Shown: positions 40,940 to 50,541 of the stretch, one piece after another
Layout: each line of letters opens with the position of its first letter
Position numbering within the stretch: position 1 is the stretch's first letter
Origin: an uncultured Lachnospiraceae bacterium
GTDB taxonomy: Bacteria; Bacillota; Clostridia; Lachnospirales; Lachnospiraceae
Reading direction: 5' to 3'
DNA: 64,000 nucleotides
NCBI GenBank assembly: GCA_947589315.1
Contig: CANPZE010000006.1
Span: 18,813 to 82,812, forward strand
Translations under genes and position numbers: made by a program
Notes under the pieces: model-generated
The model's database searches: none
What the model was told of the DNA's origin: nothing
What the model saw: the letters and a program-made list of their open reading frames with translations, nothing else

Positions 40940-42856
40940 TCATCGTCCGCGGCTGAGGTGGTGCTTAGCCTTTTCAGAATACATGAGTTCATCGGCATGG
41001 CTGATAAATTCATCTAAAGTAACGCTGTCATTGGGGACAGCCTGCAACAGGCCGATACTGGCGCTGACTTCATAAGGTTTGCCGGAGGTCTCGTTAAAAT
41101 GCTGGAGATAATCCCGGATTTTCTGCAGGAAATCTTCTCCCTCTTTTTCTGTTGCCAGCTGACCGGCTACTACGAATTCATCGCCGCCAAACCGGGCGCA
41201 GACCACGGATTCCGGAGCGTTAGCCGCCAGCGCCTTCGCAGCGGTAGATATGGCAATGTCTCCATCCGCATGTCCATAGGTATCATTGATCACCTTCAAT
41301 CCGTTCAGGTCCACAGAGGCGATCATAAACAATAGCTGCTTCTGCACGCATTTATTATATTGCGGCTGTATCTTTTGATAGAAGCCCCGGCGGTTATACA
41401 GGCCGGTCAGAGGGTCGTGGACATATTTATTTTCCAGCGTCTGTATGATCATCTGCTGGCGGAGGCGGGATTTGGTAACCTCCAGTGCATTGCTGATGTT
41501 CATAAAGAATTGATAATAATGGCTGATATTTAACATTTCATCCTTAAAGGAAATGGCAACATAGCCAATATTCTGGTCATGGACATGGAGCGGGAAGAAT
41601 ATGATACTGTCTGTATGGCCAAACGCATCTTCCAGGGAGGGAAGTAACTGTTCTGTGGCAAAATCTGTCATTCCCTGCCACTCTCCATGTTTGCGGCACA
41701 GCATCAGGTCAACCTTATTGGAATACCCTCTCCGCATGATCCGGTTTTCCTCTATAATATCGGACAATTCCTCCTGAGTGAGGAAATTATCTACGATACA
41801 AAGCCAGAAATAGTCGTTGGAAAATTCCTCTTCCACGTAAGTGCGGATAGCGTCAAATACTTCCTGAAAAGAATTTTTATCCATCAGATCTGCAGTCATA
41901 CGGATCTGCGCATTGGAAAATACCTTATTGCTGTCAATCTCATTATATAAAATCCGGTGCAGTTCATTGTGATAGTATTTAGACTGGACCACACAGCCAC
42001 AGGAGCCGCCAAACAAAAGCTTGGGCGTTATAACGTAATCCGTCTTTGGCGTTTTTCCGTTAAACAATTCTGAAAAAATCTGATAACAGGCAAGGACGGC
42101 CTTATCAAAATCATGTTGGGCTGTGGTGATGGAAGGGCTATGTTCCAAAGCTTCACGGATGCCATCGAATCCCGTCACGATCACGTCCTCCGGGACACGG
42201 TAGCCGGCCTGGAGCAGACGGCTGATCACAGTAACCGCCATAGAATCATTGGCGCAGACGATAGCCTCCGGAAAAGGAAGCTCGCTGGCAAAAAAGTCAT
42301 CCATCACTTTATTCGTGGGCCCGTCCCAGAATTCACCGTATCCGATTCTTTCGTCTTCTATCGTCAGGCCATGATCGGCCAGTACCTTGCGGAAGGCATT
42401 CAGGCGATGTTCTGAGTAGAGGTTGTCCCGGAAGCCGGAGACAAAATTAAAGCGGCTGACATGATGCTTGGTAATGAGGTGTTCTGCAATCTGGCCAATG
42501 GCATCATTGTCAAACCGAATGTTATAGCAGGAATCCAACGGGAGGTCGATAGATACAACGGGAACTTTATGTTTAGCAGCGGAGTCTAGGATTTCCTGTA
42601 ATATTGATTGTGATTTAATAGATTGGCTGAGCAGAACTAGTCCATCAATTAAGTTATAGTTGATCAGTTGGTAGATATTGCTTTCCCCTATGTCATGCTT
42701 TTCCATATAGAAAAGAGCGCTGAAAGAGTTGAAGTAAAGCACTTTCAGATTGTGTGCCTGGGCGTGCCTGTTAAACGCTTCAAGAAAGGGGATATTATAG
42801 CCTTCATTGATGTCTGCCAGGCAGACGGCAATGACTTTATAATCCTGATGACCCAT
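40940..42856 (-). CDS. LacI-type ligand sensor fused to diguanylate cyclase (GGDEF)
   Basis: 638 residues, no signal peptide or membrane segment. Residues about 6-275 are a periplasmic-binding-like (LacI/GalR family) sugar-sensor fold (AVCLADINEGYNIPFLEAF, NAIGQIAEHLITKHHV-type, VTGFDGIREALEHSPSITTAQHDF), but there is no helix-turn-helix before it. A GAF-like middle region (about 300-450) leads into GGDEF at about 460-636: DPLTGLYNRRGFYQKI, then FGGDEFV with an intact GGDEF at 557-561. No RxxD inhibitory site is visible before it. It probably makes c-di-GMP in response to a cytoplasmic sugar-like ligand. Orientation is opposite to uvrA. Confidence 0.88.
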   Translation of the reverse strand: MGHQDYKVIAVCLADINEGYNIPFLEAFNRHAQAHNLKVLYFNSFSALFYMEKHDIGESNIYQLINYNLIDGLVLLSQSIKSQSILQEILDSAAKHKVPVVSIDLPLDSCYNIRFDNDAIGQIAEHLITKHHVSRFNFVSGFRDNLYSEHRLNAFRKVLADHGLTIEDERIGYGEFWDGPTNKVMDDFFASELPFPEAIVCANDSMAVTVISRLLQAGYRVPEDVIVTGFDGIREALEHSPSITTAQHDFDKAVLACYQIFSELFNGKTPKTDYVITPKLLFGGSCGCVVQSKYYHNELHRILYNEIDSNKVFSNAQIRMTADLMDKNSFQEVFDAIRTYVEEEFSNDYFWLCIVDNFLTQEELSDIIEENRIMRRGYSNKVDLMLCRKHGEWQGMTDFATEQLLPSLEDAFGHTDSIIFFPLHVHDQNIGYVAISFKDEMLNISHYYQFFMNISNALEVTKSRLRQQMIIQTLENKYVHDPLTGLYNRRGFYQKIQPQYNKCVQKQLLFMIASVDLNGLKVINDTYGHADGDIAISTAAKALAANAPESVVCARFGGDEFVVAGQLATEKEGEDFLQKIRDYLQHFNETSGKPYEVSASIGLLQAVPNDSVTLDEFISHADELMYSEKAKHHLSRGR

Positions 42857-42976
42857 ATACGCCTCCGTAAATTCACTGTTTCATGTATACCTATTACAGT
42901 ATAGTAGATAATAGACATTACTTCAAGAAAAATGTTGACAAAATGTAAAAAAAATAAGTAAATGGCCGGGGATAAT

Positions 42977-43018
42977 CGAACATATGTACTTGAAAAAAGA
43001 AGGCATTCGTGGTATTAT
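42977..43018 (+). promoter_or_regulatory. LexA-like box and promoter of uvrA
   Basis: CGAACATATGTAC (42977-42989) resembles the Gram-positive SOS box (CGAAC-N4-GTTC) with imperfect right half. It directly abuts the -35 TTGAAA (42990-42995), and TATTAT (43013-43018) follows after 17 bases. SOS control of uvrA is usual in Firmicutes. Confidence 0.6.
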
Positions 43019-43082
43019 TATCATATGTTTTTTGTTGATGATATAAAATCCAGAAAAACAGGGGAAAGGATATGGTAGTAAA

Positions 43083-45941
43083 ATGGCAAAGCACAGTGAG
43101 TTAAAAAAATATATACGGATCCGCCATGCATCAGAACATAATCTCAAGGGGGTGGATATTGATATTCCCCGGGATGAGTTTGTTGTATTTACCGGCCTCA
43201 GCGGCTCCGGTAAGTCTTCTCTGGCTTTTGACACGATCTATGCCGAAGGGCAGAGGCGTTATATGGAATCTCTGTCTTCCTATGCGAGACAGTTCCTGGG
43301 CCAGATGGAGAAGCCCGATGTAGAGTCCATTGAGGGCCTGCCTCCGGCTATATCCATTGACCAGAAGTCTACCAACCGCAATCCCCGTTCTACTGTGGGG
43401 ACGGTGACAGAGATTTATGATTATTACCGCCTGCTGTATGCCCGGGTAGGGATCCCCCATTGCCCTAAATGTGGCAAGGAGATTAAGCGGCAGACGGTAG
43501 ACCAGATAACAGATGAGATCATGAAGCTGCCGGAGGGGACCCGCCTGCAGCTCTTGGCTCCCATTGTCAGGGGAAGGAAGGGGGAGCATGCCAAAGTCTT
43601 TGAATCTGCCCGCAAGAGCGGCTATGTGCGGGTAGTGGCAGACGGCCATCTTTATGATCTGTCGGAGGAGATCAAGCTGGAGAAAAATAAAAAGCACAAT
43701 ATTGAGATCATGGTGGACCGGTTGGTGATCCGGGAAGGAATCAGGAAGCGTCTGGTAGATTCTATTGAAAGTGTGATGAAGCTTTCCGATGGCCTGTTAG
43801 TAGTGGATATCCCCGGAGGAGAGCGGATCAATTACAGCCAGAACTTTTTATGCCCGGATTGCGGCGTCAGTATCGAGGAGATCGAACCCAGGATATTTTC
43901 CTTTAACAATCCTTTTGGGGCCTGCCCTGTATGCCATGGTATCGGTTTTGAGATGAAGTTTGTGGAAGAACTGCTGGTTCCGGACGACAGCATCAGCCTG
44001 GTGGATGGGGCGTTGGCTGTAATGGGGTGGCAGTCTGTACCGGATCCCGGGAGTTATAGCAGATGTATTTTGGAGGCGCTGGCCAAGGCTTATGATTTTG
44101 ACCTGAACACGCCCTACAGAGACCTGCCGGAGAAGATCCGCCACATTATCATGCACGGCACGGATGGGAGGATTGTGAAAGTTTCTTACAAGGGGCAGCA
44201 TGGATCGGGGATTTACGATGTAGCGTTTGAGGGAGTGATCCGCAACGTGCAGAGACGTTACCGGGAGTCGGGATCAGATACTGTGAAGAGGGAGTATGAG
44301 ACTTTTATGAGGATCACGCCCTGCCAGGCCTGTAAAGGGAAACGTCTTAAGCCGGAGGCGCTGGCTGTGACGGTGGGGGACCAGAGCATTGACCAGCTGA
44401 CGGAGATGTCCATCCAGGACCTAAAGGATTTTATGGATGGGCTGAATCAGACGCTGACGCCCAGACAGCTGGAGATTGGCAAGCTGATATTAAAGGAGAT
44501 CAACGCCCGCCTTCAGTTTCTGTTGGATGTGGGCCTGGATTATCTGTCCCTGGCCCGGGGAGCGGGGACATTATCCGGCGGGGAAGCCCAGCGGATCCGT
44601 CTTGCCACCCAGATAGGCTCCGGGCTGGTAGGCGTAGCCTATATTTTAGATGAGCCCAGCATCGGGCTGCATCAAAGGGACAATGATAAGCTGATCCAGA
44701 CACTGGTCAAGCTGAAGGACCTGGGCAATACTCTGATCGTGGTAGAGCATGATGAGGATACCATGTATGCTGCAGACCATATTGTAGATATCGGCCCGGG
44801 GGCCGGTTCCCATGGAGGCGAGGTGATCGCCCAGGGAACCGTAAAGGATATCATGAAGAGCAAAGATTCCATTACGGGGGCTTATCTCAGCGGGAAGCTG
44901 CGGATCCCCGTGCCGGAGAGGCGAAGGAAGCCTGCCGGCTGGCTGACTGTCCGGGGAGCCAGAGAAAATAATCTGAAAAACATCACGGTTAAATTTCCGC
45001 TGGGTGTTTTCACCTGTGTTACCGGAGTATCCGGTTCTGGGAAAAGTTCCCTGGTTAATGAGATTTTATACAAAGCTCTGGCGAGAAACCTGAACCGGGC
45101 AAGGTGCATTCCCGGTAATTACAGATCCATTGAGGGCATGGAGCAGCTGGATAAGGTGATCGCTATTGACCAGTCCCCGATAGGACGGACACCCCGGTCT
45201 AATCCGGCTACCTATACAGGGATGTTTGATATGATCCGGGACCTCTTTGCTTCTACGCCGGATGCCAAGGCGAAGGGGTATAAGAAGGGGAGGTTTAGCT
45301 TCAATGTGCGAGGCGGGCGGTGCGAGGCCTGCAGCGGAGACGGCATTTTGAAGATTGAAATGAATTTTCTGCCGGATATTTATGTGCCCTGCGAGGTGTG
45401 TGGAGGGAAGCGTTACAATAGAGAGACGCTGGAAGTAAAATATAAGGGGAAAAATATTTTTGATGTGCTGGATATGACAGTTGAAGAAGCAATGACCTTT
45501 TTTGAGCCGATCCCATCCATCCGGAGAAAGGTAGAGACCCTCTATGACGTAGGATTATCCTATATTAAGCTGGGACAGCCATCTACGACTTTATCGGGTG
45601 GAGAGGCCCAGAGGATTAAGCTGGCCACGGAGCTGAGCCGGCGCAGTACGGGCAAGACGGTATATATTTTGGACGAGCCTACGACAGGACTTCATTTTGC
45701 AGATGTGCATAAGCTGACAGAGATTTTACAGCGACTGGCGGAGGGAGGCAATACGGTAATTGTGATTGAGCATAATCTCGATGTGATCAAGACGGCAGAT
45801 TATATTATTGACATCGGTCCGGAAGGGGGAGACCGGGGAGGTACGGTCATTGCTGCAGGAACCCCGGAAAAGGTGGCTAAGAATGAGAGATCATATACCG
45901 GGATATACATTGATAAGATGCTGAGAAAGGAGCAGCCATGA
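43083..45941 (+). CDS. uvrA: Excinuclease ABC subunit A
   Basis: 952 residues, standard. Damage recognition ATPase of nucleotide excision repair. Starts with [42 protein letters not shown] (Walker A). Contains the first zinc finger region ([11 protein letters not shown]), the UvrA insertion ([13 protein letters not shown]), signature [14 protein letters not shown], a second ATPase [15 protein letters not shown], the zinc module [32 protein letters not shown] and a second [12 protein letters not shown]. uvrB is not in the window. Its stop overlaps the next start by four bases. Confidence 0.98.
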   Translation: MAKHSELKKYIRIRHASEHNLKGVDIDIPRDEFVVFTGLSGSGKSSLAFDTIYAEGQRRYMESLSSYARQFLGQMEKPDVESIEGLPPAISIDQKSTNRNPRSTVGTVTEIYDYYRLLYARVGIPHCPKCGKEIKRQTVDQITDEIMKLPEGTRLQLLAPIVRGRKGEHAKVFESARKSGYVRVVADGHLYDLSEEIKLEKNKKHNIEIMVDRLVIREGIRKRLVDSIESVMKLSDGLLVVDIPGGERINYSQNFLCPDCGVSIEEIEPRIFSFNNPFGACPVCHGIGFEMKFVEELLVPDDSISLVDGALAVMGWQSVPDPGSYSRCILEALAKAYDFDLNTPYRDLPEKIRHIIMHGTDGRIVKVSYKGQHGSGIYDVAFEGVIRNVQRRYRESGSDTVKREYETFMRITPCQACKGKRLKPEALAVTVGDQSIDQLTEMSIQDLKDFMDGLNQTLTPRQLEIGKLILKEINARLQFLLDVGLDYLSLARGAGTLSGGEAQRIRLATQIGSGLVGVAYILDEPSIGLHQRDNDKLIQTLVKLKDLGNTLIVVEHDEDTMYAADHIVDIGPGAGSHGGEVIAQGTVKDIMKSKDSITGAYLSGKLRIPVPERRRKPAGWLTVRGARENNLKNITVKFPLGVFTCVTGVSGSGKSSLVNEILYKALARNLNRARCIPGNYRSIEGMEQLDKVIAIDQSPIGRTPRSNPATYTGMFDMIRDLFASTPDAKAKGYKKGRFSFNVRGGRCEACSGDGILKIEMNFLPDIYVPCEVCGGKRYNRETLEVKYKGKNIFDVLDMTVEEAMTFFEPIPSIRRKVETLYDVGLSYIKLGQPSTTLSGGEAQRIKLATELSRRSTGKTVYILDEPTTGLHFADVHKLTEILQRLAEGGNTVIVIEHNLDVIKTADYIIDIGPEGGDRGGTVIAAGTPEKVAKNERSYTGIYIDKMLRKEQP

Positions 45942-46552
45942 GCGGAACAGAGCATTCCTTTTTTGCCATGATGAGCCGGATGAAGTATATTAACCGCTGG
46001 GCTTTGATGCGCAATTCTGTAGAGGAAAATATCAGTGAGCATTCCCTGGAGGTGGCTATGCTGTCCCATGGACTGGCAGTGCTGGGGAATCTTCGCTTGG
46101 GAAAGGAGTACGATCCGGATCATGTTGCAGTTCTGGGAATGTTCCATGATTGTACGGAGATCATTACCGGGGATATGCCCACGCCGATCAAATACCAGAA
46201 TGAACAGATCCAGTCTGCCTATAAGCAGATAGAAAAAGGAGCGGCCTACCGTCTGTTGAACATGCTCCCTAAGGACCTGCAGGAGGAATATAGGAAGGTA
46301 TTAATTCCCCGATCAGAGGAGGAGCAGGCCTGGAAGCTGGTGAAGGCGGCGGATAAGCTTTCTGCCCTGATCAAGTGCATTGAGGAGGAAAAGGCAGGGA
46401 ATCAGGAATTCCGCAGCGCCAAAGTGTCGTTGGAAAAAAGTCTCAGGGAATTGGAATGCCCTGAGGCCGATCTGTTTTACCAGGAATTTCTATCTTCTTA
46501 TTATCAAACTTTGGATGAATTGCAGGTTGCAGGACAGCGCAGTATGTGCTAA
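45938..46552 (+). CDS. HD-domain 5'-nucleotidase, YfbR-like
   Basis: 204 residues. ATG 45938 overlaps the uvrA stop (ATGA). HD phosphohydrolase motifs: [17 protein letters not shown] (first His), [20 protein letters not shown] (His-Asp and downstream Asp), and [17 protein letters not shown] (final Asp). E. coli YfbR is a dNMP phosphatase (dCMP/dTMP) with this pattern. Coupling to uvrA suggests nucleotide-pool or repair context, but this is inference. Confidence 0.87.
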   Translation: MSGTEHSFFAMMSRMKYINRWALMRNSVEENISEHSLEVAMLSHGLAVLGNLRLGKEYDPDHVAVLGMFHDCTEIITGDMPTPIKYQNEQIQSAYKQIEKGAAYRLLNMLPKDLQEEYRKVLIPRSEEEQAWKLVKAADKLSALIKCIEEEKAGNQEFRSAKVSLEKSLRELECPEADLFYQEFLSSYYQTLDELQVAGQRSMC

Positions 46553-46601
46553 CATAATTCTGATTAGATTGATATAAAATGCTTTGGCGTAGAGGGTCAG
46601 A

Positions 46602-47387
46602 ATGAAAGAAGAATTTGAGATATATGCCGGATTTGCTCCGGTCTATGATACGTTCATGGACAATATCCCCTATGATGCCTGGTTTGCCTATTTGAAAGGG
46701 CTGCTGGAGGAGTTTGGAGTGCATCAGGGCCTTGTGCTGGAATTGGGCTGCGGGACCGGAAATATGACGAATCGGCTTGCAGAGGCAGGTTACGATATGA
46801 TTGGCCTGGACCTGTCCGGAGAGATGCTGGAAGAAGCAAGGGAAAAATGTCCTTCCCAGGTGCTGTTTCTGCAGCAGGATATGCGGGAAATGGAACTCTA
46901 TGGGACGGTGAATGCTATCGTCTGCGTCTGTGACGGGATGAACTATCTGCTGGAGACCGAGGATCTGCAGAAGGTATTCCGAAAAGCCAATAATTATCTG
47001 GAGGCGGGAGGCGTCTTTATTTTTGATATGAAGACGCGCCATTTCTATCGGGATATTCTGGGAGACCGCCTGATCGGAGAGAATCGGGAGGACGCCAGCT
47101 TTCTCTGGGAGAATGTGTTTCATCCGGATACGGATATCAATGAATATTTGCTGACGATCTATCAATTGGCCGATAGGAAAAGAGATCTGTTTTCCAGGAG
47201 TGAGGAGCTTCATTATCAGCGCGCTTATGATCCGGCGACTGTTATCCGCCAGATGGAGGCGGCAGGGATGGAATTGGCAGCAGTCTATGACGCATTTACC
47301 AGAGAGCCTCCCCGTTCTGACAGTGAGAGAGTATATTTTATTGCCAGAGAAGGTTATCAGGAAGGGAAATATTACAATGAAAAATGA
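46602..47387 (+). CDS. Class I SAM-dependent methyltransferase
   Basis: 261 residues. Motif I VLELGCGTGNMTNRLAEAGYDMIGLDLSGEMLEEAREK (about 46-83), then DMREMELYGTVNAIVCVCDGMNYLLETEDL and GGVFIFDMKT. This is the YqeM/UbiE-type small-molecule methyltransferase layout seen across Clostridia. The substrate is unknown. The last codons overlap the next gene (hslO) by 11 bases, so the two are coupled. A ribosome site is not obvious. Confidence 0.85.
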   Translation: MKEEFEIYAGFAPVYDTFMDNIPYDAWFAYLKGLLEEFGVHQGLVLELGCGTGNMTNRLAEAGYDMIGLDLSGEMLEEAREKCPSQVLFLQQDMREMELYGTVNAIVCVCDGMNYLLETEDLQKVFRKANNYLEAGGVFIFDMKTRHFYRDILGDRLIGENREDASFLWENVFHPDTDINEYLLTIYQLADRKRDLFSRSEELHYQRAYDPATVIRQMEAAGMELAAVYDAFTREPPRSDSERVYFIAREGYQEGKYYNEK

Positions 47388-48249
47388 TCATATTGTCCGG
47401 GCAATGGCAGCAGATGGGCAGCTTCGGCTCTTTGCCGCAACTACCCGTGAGCTGGTGGAAGAGGCCAGAAGCATACATAATACCAGTCCCGTGGCAACAG
47501 CAGCCCTGGGAAGGCTTTTAACGGCAGGGAGTATGATGGGTTGCATGATGAAGGGAGACAGGGATAAGCTGACGCTTCAGATCGAATGTGGAGGGCCGAT
47601 TGGAGGGATTACCGTTACGGCAGATTCTCAGGCTAATGTGAAGGGATATGTAAACCACCCTGAGGTGATGCTTCCCCCCAATGACAAGGGAAAGCTGGAT
47701 GTATCTGGCGCTCTGGGGCCGGGCTTCCTCAATGTGATCCGGGATATTGGCATGAAGGAACCCTATAATGGACGGATCCATCTGGTATCCGGGGAGATTG
47801 CCGAAGATTTGACATATTATTATGCTATATCTGAACAGATACCATCCTCTGTGGGTTTGGGCGTGCTGATGGAGAGAGACAATCATGTCCGGCAGGCAGG
47901 AGGTTTTATCATACAGGTTATGCCCTTTGCCCGGGAAGAGGTGATTGATGGGCTGGAGGAGAGACTGAAGGGGATCCGCTCCGTCACCAGCTTTTTGGAG
48001 GAAGGGAAGACGCCGGAGGACATGATAGAAGTTCTGGCCGGGGAATTTGGTATAGAGATATTGGATACTATTCCTACACAATATTTCTGTGATTGCTCCA
48101 GGGAGAAGGTCTCCCGGGCGGTGGCAAGCATCGGAAGGAAGGACCTGCAGGAGATGGCGGACAGTGGAGAACCTATTGAGGTGAACTGCCAGTTCTGCGG
48201 TTCCCACTATCAGTTTGGGACAGAGGATTTAAAAGCAATGCTTAGGTAA
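47377..48249 (+). CDS. hslO: Redox-regulated chaperonin Hsp33
   Basis: 290 residues from ATG 47377. The start overlaps the methyltransferase stop by 11 bases; GGAAGGG upstream. Starts DHIVRAMAADGQLRLFAATT. The C-terminal redox switch has a zinc site at C238-x-C240 and C271-x-x-C274 (CDCSREK and NCQFCGSHYQFG). Under oxidative stress the disulfides form, zinc is lost and the protein holds unfolding clients. Longer in-frame extensions (to 47200) lie inside the methyltransferase. Confidence 0.95.
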   Translation: MKNDHIVRAMAADGQLRLFAATTRELVEEARSIHNTSPVATAALGRLLTAGSMMGCMMKGDRDKLTLQIECGGPIGGITVTADSQANVKGYVNHPEVMLPPNDKGKLDVSGALGPGFLNVIRDIGMKEPYNGRIHLVSGEIAEDLTYYYAISEQIPSSVGLGVLMERDNHVRQAGGFIIQVMPFAREEVIDGLEERLKGIRSVTSFLEEGKTPEDMIEVLAGEFGIEILDTIPTQYFCDCSREKVSRAVASIGRKDLQEMADSGEPIEVNCQFCGSHYQFGTEDLKAMLR

Positions 48250-48264
48250 GGATGTGTATAATTT

Positions 48265-50517
48265 ATGAAAGACCTTATAAAAAAGCTGATGAAAAAGGAA
48301 ATGAACATATGGGCAGCCTGCGTGGTTATCTTGTTGGGCGTGATCTTTCTGTGGATGGCCGCCGATTATCATGAGACTACCTCTGCTACGGCAGTGGGCA
48401 CAGTTAATGTGAGCGGCTATCTGAACGTGCGCAAGGGTCCGGGCAAGAAATATGCCTGCCTGAAGTCAGGAGGCACTAAGGTAACCCTGGCGAATTCTGC
48501 CCAGGTGACAATTCTCGCCAAAAATAAAAAATGGTACAGGATCCGTTTTAAATATAACAGCAAAAAATTAGAAGGCTATGTACGCTCCCGGTATCTTTCC
48601 GTACTCAGCGGGAATGTGTGCACCCAGGTGACAGGCGTAGTCAGTCCGAGCGCAGTTGTGGTGCGGACGAAAGCGGGAAAGAATACAAAGGTTCTGAAGG
48701 ATGGCCTTACTACAGTGAAGTTGTTAAAGAAAACAAAAATAAGAGTTCAGAAGGAGGCAGTGGCTTCCGGAATGAAGTGGTATCAGGTATCCTTTACATA
48801 TGGAAAAAAGGTCAGGGAGGGCTATATCAGGGCAGATCGGGTATCTATCGACTATTCCACAGCGATACCAGGCCTGATCAGGACTTCCGGCACCGTCTTC
48901 CTGCGGAAGGAAGCGGGAAAGGTTACTACAGTTAAGGTGAATAATAGCCCGATTACGATGATCAACGGCTCCCAGGTATTGCTGGTAAAGGAAAAGACCG
49001 TGAACGGCGTAAAATATGTGAAGCTGGAGGTAACGATCAACGGGAAAACATACCGGGGATATGTGGCTGCAAATCTGGTCCGTTTTCAACAGGTAGAGCT
49101 GGAGAAACCGGAAGCTACGCCTACGCCCACACCGGAACCGGAGCCAAGTCCGGAGGAGATTCCGGAAGCTACGCCTGCGCCCACGCCAGAACCGGAAGAG
49201 ACGAAGGAACCGGAGGCTTCTAAGAAGCCACTTACAACGGCGCAATTCAAAAAGCAATTAAAGAAGGAGGGCTTTCCGGCAGATTATATTACAGAGCTGA
49301 TGGCTCTGCACGAAACGTATCCCAATTGGGAATTTAAGGCATACAAGACAGGACTTGACTGGTCTGCCGCCGTGGCGGCGGAGAGCAAGGTAGGGCTGAA
49401 CCTCCTCAGCAATGGTAAATCACCAGACTGGAAATCTCTCGAGCAGGGAGCTTACGACTGGATGAAAGATGAATATATCCCTTATGATGGCTCTACCTGG
49501 GTGACGGCATCTTCCAAGGCGGTCCAGTATTATATGGACCCCAGGAACTTCCTGGACAGTAAGAGCATCTTCCAGTTTGAGAATCTGGAATATCAGAGTA
49601 ATACACAGAATCAGGACGGAGTAGAGAATGTATTAAAAAATACGCCGATGCATATGTCTTCCTATAGTTATACAGGCGATGACGGCGCATCCTGCGATAT
49701 CACGTATTCCCAAACCTTTATGAAGGCGGCAGAGGATTCCGGGGTAAGTCCGTACCATCTGGCGTCCCGGGCCAAGCAGGAAGTGGTGACGGGCAGTGAG
49801 AGCATGAGCGCTTCTGTGTCAGGCACGGTAGTGGGGTATGAGGGAATATACAACTTTTATAATATTGGCGCTTATCACAGTACGCAGCCAGGAGGAGCGA
49901 TAGCCAATGGGCTTTCCTGGGCAAGCAAAGGAAATACATACAACAGGCCGTGGACCAGTCCCTACAGATCCATTGTGGGAGGCGCCCAGTACATTGGCAG
50001 CAACTATATCAATGCAGGGCAGAGCACCCTTTATCTGCAAAAGTTTAATGTGACCTCCTACCGGACGTATGACCATCAATATATGGCAAATATAGAGGCT
50101 CCCAGCAGTGAGGCTTATAAGACAGCAGAGGCATATGGTTCAAGTAAAGAAAATATGGACATTATATTTACGATACCCATTTATAACAATATGCCGCAGA
50201 GTCCCTGTCCGGTGCCCTCCGGAGGCGCCAATCCCAATAATTACCTGAAGACGCTTAGTGTCAAAGGCTATGACTTGGATGTGTCTTTCCGGAAGGGGGA
50301 TGACGGAAGCAAGTTATACACTCTTACGGTAGAGAATGATGTAAAGAGTATTACGATCAAAGCAACGGGGATCAGTTCTCTGGCAAAGGTATCGGGAACC
50401 GGTCAGAAGAAGCTTAAGATAGGGAAAAAGAAATATACGATTAAGGTGAAGGCGCAGAGCGGCGCTGTCAGGAAATATAAGCTGCAGGTGACCAGGCTAA
50501 AGAAATCCCAGGAATAA
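48265..50517 (+). CDS. Secreted SH3-domain N-acetylglucosaminidase with cadherin-like domain
   Basis: 750 residues. N-terminal membrane anchor/signal (about 15-34) and three bacterial SH3 repeats (about 45-280; the first begins VSGYLNVRKGPGKKYACL). A Pro/Glu/Thr-rich linker follows (about 285-325), then a glucosaminidase (GH73/LytD-like) domain with AVQYYMDPRNFLDSKSIFQFENL, SPYHLASRAKQE and GYEGIYNFYNIGA, where the catalytic Glu is expected. A C-terminal cadherin-like beta-sandwich (about 655-745) begins YLKTLSVKGYDLDVSFR. It should cut peptidoglycan glycan strands during growth or daughter-cell separation. It is 15 bases after hslO. Confidence 0.9.
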   Translation: MKDLIKKLMKKEMNIWAACVVILLGVIFLWMAADYHETTSATAVGTVNVSGYLNVRKGPGKKYACLKSGGTKVTLANSAQVTILAKNKKWYRIRFKYNSKKLEGYVRSRYLSVLSGNVCTQVTGVVSPSAVVVRTKAGKNTKVLKDGLTTVKLLKKTKIRVQKEAVASGMKWYQVSFTYGKKVREGYIRADRVSIDYSTAIPGLIRTSGTVFLRKEAGKVTTVKVNNSPITMINGSQVLLVKEKTVNGVKYVKLEVTINGKTYRGYVAANLVRFQQVELEKPEATPTPTPEPEPSPEEIPEATPAPTPEPEETKEPEASKKPLTTAQFKKQLKKEGFPADYITELMALHETYPNWEFKAYKTGLDWSAAVAAESKVGLNLLSNGKSPDWKSLEQGAYDWMKDEYIPYDGSTWVTASSKAVQYYMDPRNFLDSKSIFQFENLEYQSNTQNQDGVENVLKNTPMHMSSYSYTGDDGASCDITYSQTFMKAAEDSGVSPYHLASRAKQEVVTGSESMSASVSGTVVGYEGIYNFYNIGAYHSTQPGGAIANGLSWASKGNTYNRPWTSPYRSIVGGAQYIGSNYINAGQSTLYLQKFNVTSYRTYDHQYMANIEAPSSEAYKTAEAYGSSKENMDIIFTIPIYNNMPQSPCPVPSGGANPNNYLKTLSVKGYDLDVSFRKGDDGSKLYTLTVENDVKSITIKATGISSLAKVSGTGQKKLKIGKKKYTIKVKAQSGAVRKYKLQVTRLKKSQE

Positions 50518-50541
50518 GAGAAAAAGGGAGGTTAGTGGCAG

